A stretch of DNA of 64,000 bases from Streptomyces sp. HUAS ZL42 (GCF_040782645.1 NZ_CP160403.1:4995001-5059000); one strand, 5' to 3'; shown: positions 16,862-26,033, counted from the stretch's first letter. Notes: generated from the sequence alone by a model not told the origin. Numbers and translations are program-made.

Positions 16862-17602
16862 ATGACCACGACCTCGCCCCAGGGGCGCACCGAACTGCTG
16901 AGGCCGGACGGGAGCCCCGTCCGAGTGCTTGTGGTGGACGACGAGCTGTCGATCACCGAACTGCTGTCCATGGCCCTTCGCTATGAGGGTTGGCAGATCC
17001 GCAGCGCGGGTGACGGTACGGGCGCGATCCAGACCGCGCGCGAGTTCCGTCCCGACGCCGTCGTCCTCGACATGATGCTGCCCGACATGGACGGGCTGAC
17101 CGTCCTCGGCCGGCTGCGCCGCGAGCTGCCCGACGTGCCGGTTCTCTTCCTGACCGCGAAGGACGCGGTCGAGGACCGGATCGCGGGTCTCACGGCCGGT
17201 GGCGACGACTACGTCACCAAGCCGTTCTCCCTCGAAGAGGTCGTGGCACGGCTGCGCGGGCTCATCCGGCGCTCCGGTGCCGCCGACCGGCGTTCCGACT
17301 CCGTCCTCGTCGTAGGCGACCTCACCCTCGACGAGGACAGCCACGAGGTCTCGCGGGCAGGGGAGGGCATCCACCTCACCGCCACCGAGTTCGAGCTGCT
17401 GCGCTTCCTCATGCGCAACCCGCGGCGCGTACTCAGCAAGGCGCAGATCCTCGATCGTGTGTGGTCGTACGACTTCGGCGGGCAGGCCAACGTGGTCGAG
17501 CTCTACATCTCGTACCTGCGCAGGAAGATCGACGCGGGCCGCGAGCCGATGATCCACACCCGGCGTGGTGCCGGCTACCTGATCAAGCCCGCGGCGTCAT
17601 GA
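16862..17602 (+). CDS. OmpR/PhoB-type response regulator
   Basis: 246 residues. Receiver domain ~20-135 with intact signature: VVDDE acidic pair, phosphoacceptor Asp in VVLDMMLPD (~69), Thr in FLTAKD, Lys in YVTKPF (~119). C-terminal winged helix ~150-243 (LTATEFELLRFLMRNPRRVL, VVELYISYLRRKID). The start is ambiguous: ATG at 16862 is used, but an in-frame GTG at 16829 with AGGTGAAAG upstream would add 11 residues. The stop overlaps the kinase start (ATGA), so the pair is co-translated. Its position directly before two glycosyltransferases suggests an envelope-related regulon. Confidence 0.93.
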   Translation: MTTTSPQGRTELLRPDGSPVRVLVVDDELSITELLSMALRYEGWQIRSAGDGTGAIQTAREFRPDAVVLDMMLPDMDGLTVLGRLRRELPDVPVLFLTAKDAVEDRIAGLTAGGDDYVTKPFSLEEVVARLRGLIRRSGAADRRSDSVLVVGDLTLDEDSHEVSRAGEGIHLTATEFELLRFLMRNPRRVLSKAQILDRVWSYDFGGQANVVELYISYLRRKIDAGREPMIHTRRGAGYLIKPAAS

Positions 17603-19239
17603 GCGGGCGACGACGGCCGCGTCCGCAGAAGAGACGAGCGGGAAAGCCGCGCACCCTGCGGACCCGGCTCGTCGTCGCGTCCGTGGTGCTGATTGCCGTG
17701 GTCTGTGCCGTGATCGGCACGGTGACGACGCTCGCGCTGCGATCCCATCTGTACGAGCAGCTGGACGGCCAGCTGAACGAGGTCGCGAAGCGCGCATCCG
17801 GTCGGTTCGGGCCGCCCGGCGGGCCCAACAAGACCGGCAGCGGTGAGAGCACCAAGGGCACCGGCACCGGCGACCCCCAGCAGCCGAACCAGACGTCGAC
17901 CGACATCAGCGAGTTCGTGCAGGGCCCGCAGCCCCAGCGCACGATCGCGGCGAAGGTCGAGAAGGGCTCGATCACCTCAGCCGTGGTCGGCAAGAAGTCC
18001 TCGGACGACCTGTCGATGAAGGCGCAGGAACTCTCCGACGCCGCGATCAAGGTGCTCGGCTCCGTGGCCCAGGACAGCAAGGCGCACACCGTGGACCTCC
18101 CTGGGTACGGCGAGTACCGCGTCGAGTACATGAGCGGCGACAGGGGCAGCTACTACGTCGCCGTCCCGACCACCGACGTCAACAGCACCATCAACACGCT
18201 CATCCTCGTCGAGGTCAGCGTCACCGCCGCCGGCCTGATCGCCGCCTCCCTGGCCGGGACGGTCATCGTCGGCGTGGCCACGCGCCCCCTCCGCAAGGTA
18301 GCCGCGACCGCCACCCGCGTCTCCGAACTCCCCCTGCACACCGGCGAGGTCAACCTCAGTGAGCGTGTGCCCGAGTCCGAGACCGACCCGCACACCGAGG
18401 TCGGCCAGGTCGGTGCCGCGCTCAACCGGATGCTGAACCACGTCCACGGCGCCCTGCACGCGCGCCAGGAGAGCGAGATGCGGGTCCGGCAGTTCGTCGC
18501 GGACGCCAGCCACGAGCTCCGTACGCCTCTCGCGTCCATCCGCGGGTACGCCGAGCTGACCAGGCGAGGCCGTGAAGAGGTGGGGCCCGACACCCGGCAC
18601 GCCCTCGGCCGTATCGAGTCCGAGGCCGGCCGGATGACCTTCCTCGTCGAGGACCTGCTGCTGCTCGCCCGCCTCGACGCGGGCCGTCCGCTGCAGTTCG
18701 AGCAGACCGACCTCGTACCGCTGGTCATCGACACCATCAGCGACGCCCGCGCCGCCGGACCGGACCACGTGTGGCGCCTCGAACTCCCCGACGAGCCGGC
18801 CCTGGTGTCCGCGGACGCGGCACGCCTGCAGCAGGTGCTCGTCAATCTGCTGGCCAACGCCCGTACGCACACACCACCGGGTACGACCGTCACCGCACGC
18901 GTGCAAAGACGCGGACCGTGGCTGTGCGTGGACGTCCAGGACAACGGCCAGGGCATCCCGCCGGACCTGCTCCCGCACGTCTTCGAACGGTTCGCCCGCG
19001 GCGACTCCGCGCGCTCCCGCGCCACCGGTTCCACCGGTCTGGGGCTGGCGATCGTGCAGGCCGTGGCGACCGCGCACGGCGGTGCCGTGACCGTGGACAG
19101 CGTGCCCGGGCGGACCGTGTTCACGGTGCACCTGCCCGCGCTCGCGCCTGCCGCGCCGCAGCCCGCGCCCGAAACGAACTGGCAACTGGACTCACAGGTA
19201 CAGCACAGTGCCACCACATGGGTGCAACAGGGCGCCTGA
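17599..19239 (+). CDS. Sensor histidine kinase
   Basis: 546 residues. Transmembrane helices at ~24-45 and ~195-217 bracket a ~150-residue extracytoplasmic domain that contains a Gly/Thr/Ser-rich low-complexity stretch; a HAMP domain follows (~218-275), then HisKA with DASHELRTPLASIRG (phospho-His ~303) and HATPase with N-box NLLANA (~415), DNGQGIP and STGLGLAIV. All catalytic residues are present. It phosphorylates the regulator encoded in the overlapping upstream gene. The C-terminal ~30 residues after HLPAL are a Pro/Ala-rich tail. Confidence 0.93.
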   Translation: MSGRRRPRPQKRRAGKPRTLRTRLVVASVVLIAVVCAVIGTVTTLALRSHLYEQLDGQLNEVAKRASGRFGPPGGPNKTGSGESTKGTGTGDPQQPNQTSTDISEFVQGPQPQRTIAAKVEKGSITSAVVGKKSSDDLSMKAQELSDAAIKVLGSVAQDSKAHTVDLPGYGEYRVEYMSGDRGSYYVAVPTTDVNSTINTLILVEVSVTAAGLIAASLAGTVIVGVATRPLRKVAATATRVSELPLHTGEVNLSERVPESETDPHTEVGQVGAALNRMLNHVHGALHARQESEMRVRQFVADASHELRTPLASIRGYAELTRRGREEVGPDTRHALGRIESEAGRMTFLVEDLLLLARLDAGRPLQFEQTDLVPLVIDTISDARAAGPDHVWRLELPDEPALVSADAARLQQVLVNLLANARTHTPPGTTVTARVQRRGPWLCVDVQDNGQGIPPDLLPHVFERFARGDSARSRATGSTGLGLAIVQAVATAHGGAVTVDSVPGRTVFTVHLPALAPAAPQPAPETNWQLDSQVQHSATTWVQQGA

Positions 19240-19253
19240 CCAGAGTCGGTGCC

Positions 19254-20744
19254 ATGCGAACCGACTCTTCTCCCGGCACCCTGCCGGCGCGGGAGCACCT
19301 CCCGGCCGGAGACGCCGGTACGCCTGTCCTGGACGTAGTGATCCCCGTCTACAACGAGGAGAAGGACCTCCAGCCGTGTGTGCTGAGACTGCATGATCAC
19401 CTCAAGCGCACCTTCCCGTACGCGTTCCGCATCACGATCGCGGACAACGCGTCGACGGACACCACCCCGCTGGTGGCGTCGCGGCTGGAGGCGGAGATCC
19501 CGGAGGTCACGTCCTTCCGGCTCGAGCAGAAGGGCCGCGGCCGTGCGCTGCGGACCGTCTGGTCGGCTTCGGACGCCCCGATCCTCGCCTACATGGACGT
19601 GGACCTGTCCACCGACCTCAACGCGCTGCTGCCGCTGGTGGCGCCGCTGATCTCGGGTCACTCCGACCTGGCGATCGGTTCCCGGCTGGCTCGCAGCTCC
19701 CGCGTGGTCCGCGGGCCCAAGCGGGAGCTCATCAGCCGTGCGTACAACCTGATCCTGCGGGGCTCGCTGCAGGCCCGCTTCTCCGACGCGCAGTGCGGCT
19801 TCAAGGCGATCCGCAGGGACGTGGCCCAGGTGCTGCTGCCCCTGGTGGAGGACACCGGCTGGTTCTTCGACACCGAGATGCTGGTGGTCGCGGAGCGGGC
19901 CGGGCTGCGGATCCACGAGGTGCCCGTCGACTGGGTGGACGATCCGAACTCCACCGTCCACATCGTGAAGACGGCGACCGACGACCTCAAGGGGGTGTGG
20001 CGCGTGGGCAAGGCCCTCGCCTCCGGTTCGCTTCCGCTGGACCGGCTCACCCGCCCGTTCGGCGACGATCCGCGCGACCGTGAGATCGAGGACGTGCCCA
20101 AGGGGCTGGCCCGCCAGCTCGTCGGGTTCTGCGTCATCGGCGGTCTGTCGACCCTCTTCTATCTGCTGCTCTACAGCGGCTTCCGGGTCTTCACCGGCTC
20201 GCAGGTCGCCAACGCGCTCGCCCTGCTCGTGTCGGCGATCGCCAACACGGCGGCCAACCGGCGCCTGACCTTCGGGGTGCGGGGCAGCGGCGGCGCCGTC
20301 AAGCACCAGGCACAGGGCCTGGTCGTCTTCGGCATCGGCCTCGCCCTCACCAGCGGCTCCCTCGCCGCCCTCGGCGCGGCCACCAGCGATCCCGCGCACT
20401 CGACCGAACTGGCGGTCCTCATCGCCGCCAACCTCGCGGCGACGGTTCTGCGGTTCCTCCTCTTCCGCGCCTGGGTCTTCTCGGACCGCCGGGAGAGCAC
20501 CTCGACGGTGGTCGCCTCGCACACCCCGTCCTCGCCGGCCTACACCACGGCGGGAGCACCGCAGCAGCCCGGCGGCCCGTACGCGCCGCTGCCGCAGCGC
20601 CCGGTGGCGCAGCACGCGCCCCACTACTCGTACGACACCACCCGGTTCCGCGCCGGTGAAGCCGCGGACGGCACCTGGCGGGACGCCACCATGCGGCTCC
20701 AGCCGGTGCGCCCCTACGACACCGACACGGGGGATTCCCGATGA
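19254..20744 (+). CDS. GT2 glycosyltransferase fused to a GtrA-like membrane domain
   Basis: 496 residues. Residues ~25-270 are a DPM1-type GT2 domain: VVIPVYNEEKDL, ADNASTD, the metal site MDVDLSTD, and AQCGFKAIRR. Residues ~290-415 are a GtrA-like module with four hydrophobic helices (LVGFCVIGGLSTLFYLLLYS onward); ~80 disordered residues follow. Such proteins charge polyprenyl phosphate with a sugar and help move it across the membrane. It lies 14 bases after the histidine kinase and overlaps the GT39 gene (ATGA), so the lipid-linked sugar made here is the likely donor for that enzyme. Confidence 0.9.
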   Translation: MRTDSSPGTLPAREHLPAGDAGTPVLDVVIPVYNEEKDLQPCVLRLHDHLKRTFPYAFRITIADNASTDTTPLVASRLEAEIPEVTSFRLEQKGRGRALRTVWSASDAPILAYMDVDLSTDLNALLPLVAPLISGHSDLAIGSRLARSSRVVRGPKRELISRAYNLILRGSLQARFSDAQCGFKAIRRDVAQVLLPLVEDTGWFFDTEMLVVAERAGLRIHEVPVDWVDDPNSTVHIVKTATDDLKGVWRVGKALASGSLPLDRLTRPFGDDPRDREIEDVPKGLARQLVGFCVIGGLSTLFYLLLYSGFRVFTGSQVANALALLVSAIANTAANRRLTFGVRGSGGAVKHQAQGLVVFGIGLALTSGSLAALGAATSDPAHSTELAVLIAANLAATVLRFLLFRAWVFSDRRESTSTVVASHTPSSPAYTTAGAPQQPGGPYAPLPQRPVAQHAPHYSYDTTRFRAGEAADGTWRDATMRLQPVRPYDTDTGDSR

Positions 20745-23035
20745 CAACCCACTACGACCGGACGACCGTTCAGGCCGACGCGGCCAGTACGACGAATACG
20801 GCACCCATCTCCTGGGGCCCGCCCCCGACAGCACCGCCGCAGGAACCGGCCGTGCCGGCGCCGGAGTCCGGCGAGCCCCAGCAGCCCTTCGTACGGAGAC
20901 TGTGGCGCGGCCGCCCCGAGGACCCTCGCTGGGTGCGCCCCGGGTTCCTCCTCACGCTGCTGGTGATCGGCGGCCTCTACACCTGGAACCTCACGGCTTC
21001 CGGTTACGCCAACTCCTTCTACTCGGCGGCCGTCCAGGCGGGCAGCCAGTCCTGGAAGGCATTCTTCTTCGGCTCCCTCGACGCGGCCAACGCCATCACC
21101 GTCGACAAGCCCCCGGCCTCACTGTGGCCGATGGCCCTCTCGGTTCGGCTCTTCGGTCTGAACTCCTTCGCGATCCTGTTCCCGCAGGTGCTGATGGCGG
21201 TCGCCACGGCTGCCGTGCTCTACGCGTCCGTCCGCCGACGGTTCAGTGCGGCGGCCGGGTTCATCACCATGGCGGTGTTCGCGCTCACGCCCGTCGCCGC
21301 GCTGATGTTCCGCTTCAACAACCCGGACGCGGCCCTCGCGCTGCTGATGGCTGCCTCGGTCTACTGCACTCAGCGCGCCATGGAGAGGGCGCAGACGAAG
21401 TGGCTGATGTGGGCCGGCGTCGCGATCGGCCTCGCCTTCCTGGTCAAGACCCTGCAGGCCTTCCTGATCCTGCCGGTCCTCGCCCTCGTCTACGTCGTCT
21501 TCGCGCCGGCGAGCTGGAAGAAGCGCGTCGGCCAGGTGCTGCTCGCCGGGCTCGCGATGGTCGTCGCGGGCGGCTGGTGGGTCGCGATCGTCGAGCTGTG
21601 GCCGGCGTCCTCCCGTCCCTACATCGGCGGCTCGCAGAACAACTCCTTCCTGGAGCTGACCTTCGGCTACAACGGCCTCGGCCGCATCAACGGTGAGGAG
21701 ACCGGCAGTGTCGGCGGCGGTGGCGGCAACGGCGGCGGCAACTGGGGCGAGACCGGCTGGGACCGGATGTTCAGCTCCAACATCGGCGGCCAGATCTCCT
21801 GGCTGATCCCGGCCGCGCTGATCCTGCTGGCGGCCGCCGTCTGGGCCACCCTCCCCCACTCTCGGCTTCGCTCGAGCGGGGGGACCCCCATGGCGAAGCG
21901 CACCGACAGCACCCGAGCGGACTTCCTCCTCTGGGGCGGCTCGCTGCTGATCACCATGGTGGTCTTCAGCTTCATGCAGGGCATCTTCCACGAGTACTAC
22001 ACCGTGGCCCTCGCCCCCTACATCGCGCCGCTGATCGGCATGGGCTCGGCGCTGCTCTGGAAGGAGCGGGACAAGGTCTGGGCGTCGCTGACGCTGGCGG
22101 GCGCCATGACGGCCACCGCGGTGTGGGGTTACGTCCTCCTCAACCGCTCCTCGGACTACCTGCCGTGGCTGAAGTGGCTCGTGCTGGTCGGCGGTCTGGT
22201 CGCCGCGCTCGGCCTGGTCTTCGTGAACAGGCTGGGTCGCCAACTGGCCATGGGCGTCGTCGGGTTGAGCTTCGTCGCCGCGCTGGCCGGCCCGACGGCG
22301 TACACGCTCACCACACTGAACGAGGCCCACACCGGCTCGATCGTCACCGCCGGTCCCGCCGTCGCGGGCGGTCGCGGTGGCCCTGGCGGCGGTGGCGGCC
22401 CCGGTGGGGGCGGCTTCCCGGGTGGTGCCCAGAACCAGCAGGGTCAGAACCAGCAGGGTCAGAACCAGCAGGGTCAGAACCAGCAGGGCAACGGCAACGG
22501 CTTCCCCGGTGGCGGTATGCCGGGCCGGCAGGGCCAGAACCAGCAGAACGGCAACGGCAGCACCCAGGGTCAGGGCCAGAACCAGCAGGGCGGCCCCGGC
22601 GGGGGAGGTTCGGCCCTCGGCGACGGTGGCGGCACGGGCGGTGGCGGTGGCGTCGGCGGCCTGCTCAACGGGGCCAACGTCTCCTCCGAGGCCAAGAACT
22701 TGCTGGAGACCGACGCCGACGACTACACCTGGGCCGCGGCGGCCATCGGCGCGCAGAACGCCGCGAGCTACCAGCTGTCCACCGGCCAGCCGGTGATGGC
22801 GATCGGCGGCTTCAACGGCACCGACCCGTCGCCGACGCTGGCCGAGTTCCAGAAGTACGTGGCGGACGGAAAGATCCACTACTTCATCTCCAGTGGCACC
22901 GGCGGTGGCATGGGCGGCAGCAGCAACGGCACGTCCTCGCAGATCACCGCGTGGGTCGAGGCCAACTTCAAGCAGGTCACGGTCGGTACGGCCACCTTCT
23001 ACGACCTCACGCAGAAGGCGAGCAGCAGCAGCTGA
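20741..23035 (+). CDS. GT39/ArnT-type membrane glycosyltransferase with Q/N-repeat insert
   Basis: 764 residues. An N-terminal cytoplasmic tail (~1-65) is followed by about a dozen transmembrane helices; the first outer loop bears the family motif ITVDKPP (~118) that includes the catalytic acidic residue, and AALMFRFNNPDAAL. Residues ~545-645 are an extracellular linker of Gly-rich sequence and GQNQQ repeats, then a ~110-residue soluble domain (ANVSSEAKNLLETDADDYTW...). These enzymes transfer sugar from polyprenyl phosphate to an envelope acceptor outside the membrane. Translationally coupled to the GT2-GtrA gene. A terminator closes the unit at 23081. Confidence 0.9.
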   Translation: MTTHYDRTTVQADAASTTNTAPISWGPPPTAPPQEPAVPAPESGEPQQPFVRRLWRGRPEDPRWVRPGFLLTLLVIGGLYTWNLTASGYANSFYSAAVQAGSQSWKAFFFGSLDAANAITVDKPPASLWPMALSVRLFGLNSFAILFPQVLMAVATAAVLYASVRRRFSAAAGFITMAVFALTPVAALMFRFNNPDAALALLMAASVYCTQRAMERAQTKWLMWAGVAIGLAFLVKTLQAFLILPVLALVYVVFAPASWKKRVGQVLLAGLAMVVAGGWWVAIVELWPASSRPYIGGSQNNSFLELTFGYNGLGRINGEETGSVGGGGGNGGGNWGETGWDRMFSSNIGGQISWLIPAALILLAAAVWATLPHSRLRSSGGTPMAKRTDSTRADFLLWGGSLLITMVVFSFMQGIFHEYYTVALAPYIAPLIGMGSALLWKERDKVWASLTLAGAMTATAVWGYVLLNRSSDYLPWLKWLVLVGGLVAALGLVFVNRLGRQLAMGVVGLSFVAALAGPTAYTLTTLNEAHTGSIVTAGPAVAGGRGGPGGGGGPGGGGFPGGAQNQQGQNQQGQNQQGQNQQGNGNGFPGGGMPGRQGQNQQNGNGSTQGQGQNQQGGPGGGGSALGDGGGTGGGGGVGGLLNGANVSSEAKNLLETDADDYTWAAAAIGAQNAASYQLSTGQPVMAIGGFNGTDPSPTLAEFQKYVADGKIHYFISSGTGGGMGGSSNGTSSQITAWVEANFKQVTVGTATFYDLTQKASSSS
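22430..22489 (+). repeat. Four tandem 15-bp repeats in the GT39 gene
   Basis: The unit CAGAACCAGCAGGGT is repeated four times without interruption (last copy ends C), encoding QNQQG. Related imperfect copies continue to ~22590. Copy number could change by slippage without shifting the frame. Confidence 0.9.
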
Positions 23036-23080
23036 CGGTCGGCTGAGAAGAGCCGAGAAGAGCCGAGAAGAGCCGAGGAG

Positions 23081-23112
23081 AGAAGGGCGGTGACCACAGT
23101 CACCGCCCTTCT
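23081..23112 (+). terminator. Terminator of the two-component/glycosyltransferase operon
   Basis: A perfect 14-bp stem AGAAGGGCGGTGAC (23081-23094) with complement at 23099-23112 and a 4-base loop. The preceding 23044-23078 contains three copies of a GAGAAGAGCC-like decamer. Confidence 0.85.
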
Positions 23113-23133
23113 TCGTGTCTCCGCATCACCGTT

Positions 23134-23165
23134 GTACGCCGTATAAGAACTGTTCTACGGTGTAC
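23134..23165 (+). promoter_or_regulatory. TetR-type operator overlapping the efflux-pump promoter
   Basis: GTACGCCGTA (23134-23143) and TACGGTGTAC (23156-23165) are inverted copies with one mismatch, around a 12-base centre that itself contains AGAAC-T-GTTCT. TTGTAC (23132-23137) and TACGGT (23156-23161), 18 bases apart, would be the promoter; the -10 ends seven bases before the ATG, so the mRNA is probably leaderless. The TetR protein encoded downstream at 24786 is the obvious candidate repressor. Confidence 0.6.
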
Positions 23166-23168
23166 GGC

Positions 23169-24644
23169 ATGACGACCTCCCAGGGCCATCCCCAGCGCTG
23201 GCTCATCCTCGGTGTCATCTGTCTCGCGCAGCTGACCGTGCTGCTCGACAACACCGTCCTGAACGTGGCGATCCCCTCGCTCACCCGCGAACTGGGCGCG
23301 GCCACCTCCGACATCCAGTGGATGATCAACGCGTACTCCCTGGTCCAGTCCGGCCTGCTGCTCACCGCGGGCAGCGCCGCCGACCGTTACGGCCGCAAGC
23401 GGATGCTGATCGCGGGCCTGGCCCTGTTCGGCGCGGGGTCGCTGGTCGCCGGACTCGCCGACTCGACGGGCCGGTTGATCGCGGCGCGAGCCGGCATGGG
23501 CGTCGGCGGCGCGCTGCTGCTGACCACCACCCTCGCCGTGGCGATGCAGATCTTCGCGTCCGAGGAGCAGCCCAGGGCGATCGGCATCTGGAGCGCGGTG
23601 AACGCACTGGGCTTCGCCGCGGGCCCGCTGATCGGCGGTTTCATGCTGAACCACTTCTGGTGGGGCGCGATCTTCCTGATCAACCTGCCGGTCGCCGCGC
23701 TGGGGCTGGCGGCGGTCGTGGTCCTGGTCCCGGAGTCCAGGAACCCCCGCGGAGACCGGCCCGACCTGCTCGGTGCGCTGCTCTCGACGGTCGGTATGGG
23801 ATCGCTGGTGTACGCGGTCATCTCCGGGCCGGAGCACGGCTGGACGGCGGGGCGGGTACTGGTGCCGGCGGCGGTGGCGGTCGTGGTCCTCGCGGTGTTC
23901 GCTTACTGGGAGAGCCGCATCCCGTACCCCATGCTCGACCTGCAGTTCTTCAAGGACCGCCGGTTCACGGGCGCGGTCGCGGGTGCGGTGCTGATCACCT
24001 TCGGGATGGGCGGGGCGTTGTTCCTGCTGACGCAGCACCTGCAGTTCGTGCTCGGGTACGGCCCACTGGAGGCGGGGCTGCGTACGGCACCCCTTGCACT
24101 GTCGGTGGTGGCGTTGAACTTCTCGGGGCTGTCGGCGAAGTGGACGGCGAAGCTCGGTACGCCCCTGTCGATCCTGCTCGGCATGGGGCTCATGTCGGCC
24201 GGCCTCGCGTCGATCGCGACGACCGCCTCCGGCGGTTACGCGGGCACACTGCTGGGGCTGCTCCTCATCGGTGCGGGGTGCGCGGTCGCCAACCCCGCGA
24301 TGGCGCATGCGATCATGAGTGCGATTCCGCCCGCGAAGGCGGGGGTGGGGGCCGGGATCAACGGGACGTTGGCGGAATTCGGCAACGGGCTCGGTGTGGC
24401 TGTGCTCGGGGCGGTGCTCAACTCCCGTTTCGCCGCGTTGATTCCGGTGGCCGCGTCATCTTTGCCGGCGGCGCTGGCTGCTGCGGGGTCGGCAAAGGAG
24501 AAGTCACACATCACCGACGCGTTCTCCTCCGGGCTGGAGACCAGTCAGTTGGTGGGGGCGTTGGCCGTGTTGCTCGGGGGGTTGGCCGCGGCCGCGTTGT
24601 TGCGGAGGGCTGAGCGGGCAGACTCGGAGGTGGTGGTCGCCTGA
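23169..24644 (+). CDS. DHA2-family MFS drug efflux transporter
   Basis: 491 residues with 14 predicted transmembrane helices (EmrB/QacA group). Signatures: motif D1 TVLLDNTVLNVAIPSL, motif A GSAADRYGRKRML between helices 2 and 3, and the antiporter motif C-like GFAAGPLIGGFM in helix 5. Exports hydrophobic or cationic compounds by proton antiport. The ATG at 23169 is used because the longer frame back to 23115 crosses the operator. The downstream TetR gene on the same strand (142 bases away) is typical of self-contained efflux-regulator pairs. Confidence 0.92.
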   Translation: MTTSQGHPQRWLILGVICLAQLTVLLDNTVLNVAIPSLTRELGAATSDIQWMINAYSLVQSGLLLTAGSAADRYGRKRMLIAGLALFGAGSLVAGLADSTGRLIAARAGMGVGGALLLTTTLAVAMQIFASEEQPRAIGIWSAVNALGFAAGPLIGGFMLNHFWWGAIFLINLPVAALGLAAVVVLVPESRNPRGDRPDLLGALLSTVGMGSLVYAVISGPEHGWTAGRVLVPAAVAVVVLAVFAYWESRIPYPMLDLQFFKDRRFTGAVAGAVLITFGMGGALFLLTQHLQFVLGYGPLEAGLRTAPLALSVVALNFSGLSAKWTAKLGTPLSILLGMGLMSAGLASIATTASGGYAGTLLGLLLIGAGCAVANPAMAHAIMSAIPPAKAGVGAGINGTLAEFGNGLGVAVLGAVLNSRFAALIPVAASSLPAALAAAGSAKEKSHITDAFSSGLETSQLVGALAVLLGGLAAAALLRRAERADSEVVVA

Positions 24645-24785
24645 GAGGGTGGGGGCCGGGCAGTCGTGCGGCTGCGGGTCCGTTGTGGCCGGCCGCGCCC
24701 GCGCGGCGGAGCCCATATGCACCGCACCGCGCCCCTTTGGGCCTGCTTATGCTGACCGGCGTGGAAGAGTCGAGGAAGGTACGCC

Positions 24786-25550
24786 ATGGTGAAGGCAGCC
24801 GAGCGGGCCCCCCGGTCCAGCGTCTGGCTGGAGGGCAAGGCGCGCCGGGGTGGGCGTGGCGGGCAGCCGTCGGGGCTTGACCGGGAGCGGATCACTCAGG
24901 TGACCGTGCGGCTGCTGGACGCCGAGGGGCTGGCCAAGTTCTCCATGCGCAGGCTCGCCGCCGAGCTGAACGTCACCGCGATGTCCGTCTACTGGTACGT
25001 CGACACCAAGGACGACCTGCTCGAACTCGCCCTGGACGCGGTCTTCGGCGAGCTGAGCCTGCCCGACCCGGACGCGGCGCACGAGGACTGGCGCGACCAG
25101 CTGCGGATGATGGCCACGGAGTACCGGACGCTGCTGGTCCGCCATCCGTGGCTGTCGCCGCTCGTGGGCCGTTACCTCAACATCGGCCCCAACGCGCTCG
25201 CCTTCTCCCGCCTGGTCCAGCGCGTCATCCGCCGCACCGGACTGCCCGCGCACGGGGTGACCGGCGCGATCTCGGCCGTCTTCCAGTTCGTGTACGGGTA
25301 CGGCACGATCGAGGGCCACTTCTTCACCCGCGTCGCGGACGCCGGCATGACCCCGGACGACTACTTCCAGCAGGCCATGACCTCGGTGATGACCGAGGCC
25401 GCCCCGGAGGCCGCGGAGGTTCTCGAGGAGGCCCAGGACATCATGGCGGCCCGCGGCGGGGACACGGTCGCGGAGATGCTGGACCGGGACTTCACCTTCG
25501 CCCTGGACCTGCTGGTGGCGGGGATCGAGGCGATGGTGGAGCGGGGCTGA
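24786..25550 (+). CDS. TetR/AcrR-family repressor
   Basis: 254 residues. N-terminal HTH at ~35-80: LDRERITQVTVRLLDAEGLA, then FSMRRLAAELNVTAMSVYWY with the recognition helix; all-helical ligand domain of the TetR_C_1 type follows (RHPWLSPLVGRYLNIGPNAL). A Lys/Arg-rich 30-residue arm precedes the HTH. RBS GAGGAAGG is well placed. It probably represses the adjacent efflux pump through the operator at 23134-23165; its own upstream region shows no matching site. Confidence 0.9.
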   Translation: MVKAAERAPRSSVWLEGKARRGGRGGQPSGLDRERITQVTVRLLDAEGLAKFSMRRLAAELNVTAMSVYWYVDTKDDLLELALDAVFGELSLPDPDAAHEDWRDQLRMMATEYRTLLVRHPWLSPLVGRYLNIGPNALAFSRLVQRVIRRTGLPAHGVTGAISAVFQFVYGYGTIEGHFFTRVADAGMTPDDYFQQAMTSVMTEAAPEAAEVLEEAQDIMAARGGDTVAEMLDRDFTFALDLLVAGIEAMVERG

Positions 25551-25556
25551 CCCGGC

Positions 25557-26027
25557 CTACCGGTCGGCCACCAGCCGCGCGGGGAATCCTCCCGTCGCTA
25601 CCGGCCCCCACCGCTCCGGCGTGATCCGGATGATCGACTTCCCCTGCTTGACCATGGCCGCCCGGTACTCGTCCCAGTCGGGGTGCTCGCCGGCGATGTT
25701 GCGGTAGTACTCCACGAGCGGCTCCACGGAGTCCGGTGTGTCGATGACCTCGGCGGTTCCGTCGACCTGCACCCAGGGCCCGTTCCAGTCGTCGCTCAGC
25801 ACGATGACGCTGACCCGGGGATCCCGCTTGGCGTTGCGCGTCTTGGCGCGCTCCGGGTAAGTGGAGATCACGATCCGTCCGGAGTCGTCGACTCCGCAGG
25901 TCAGCGGCGATGCCTGGGGGCTGCCGTCGGTCCGCCGGGTCAGCAGGAGGGCGTGGTGGCGGGGTCGTACGAAGTCCAGCAGCTCGTCCAGGGATACCTT
26001 GGTGTTCGTCGCGATGTTCGGTGCCAT
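25557..26027 (-). CDS. PPOX-class F420-dependent oxidoreductase
   Basis: 156 residues, split beta-barrel flavin/deazaflavin fold: RHHALLLTRRTDGSPQASPL, VISTYPERAKTRNAKRDPRV and GPWVQVDGTAEVID are typical of the F420-binding branch of pyridoxamine-phosphate-oxidase-like proteins. Homologues reduce small substrates such as biliverdin or simply bind cofactor; the actual substrate is unknown. Convergent with the TetR gene, six bases between stops. The start lies six bases after TAGGCT on the minus strand, suggesting a leaderless transcript. Confidence 0.88.
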   Translation of the reverse strand: MAPNIATNTKVSLDELLDFVRPRHHALLLTRRTDGSPQASPLTCGVDDSGRIVISTYPERAKTRNAKRDPRVSVIVLSDDWNGPWVQVDGTAEVIDTPDSVEPLVEYYRNIAGEHPDWDEYRAAMVKQGKSIIRITPERWGPVATGGFPARLVADR

Positions 26028-26033
26028 GACCGC

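Noticed and set aside
18153..20834. An 893-codon minus-strand open frame over the kinase and GT2 genes
   Set aside because: Antisense shadow of two well-supported genes; composition is typical of wrong-strand GC-rich reading.
23044..23078. Short direct repeats GAGAAGAGCC as a CRISPR or origin
   Set aside because: Only three contiguous decamers with no spacers; simple repeat next to a terminator.
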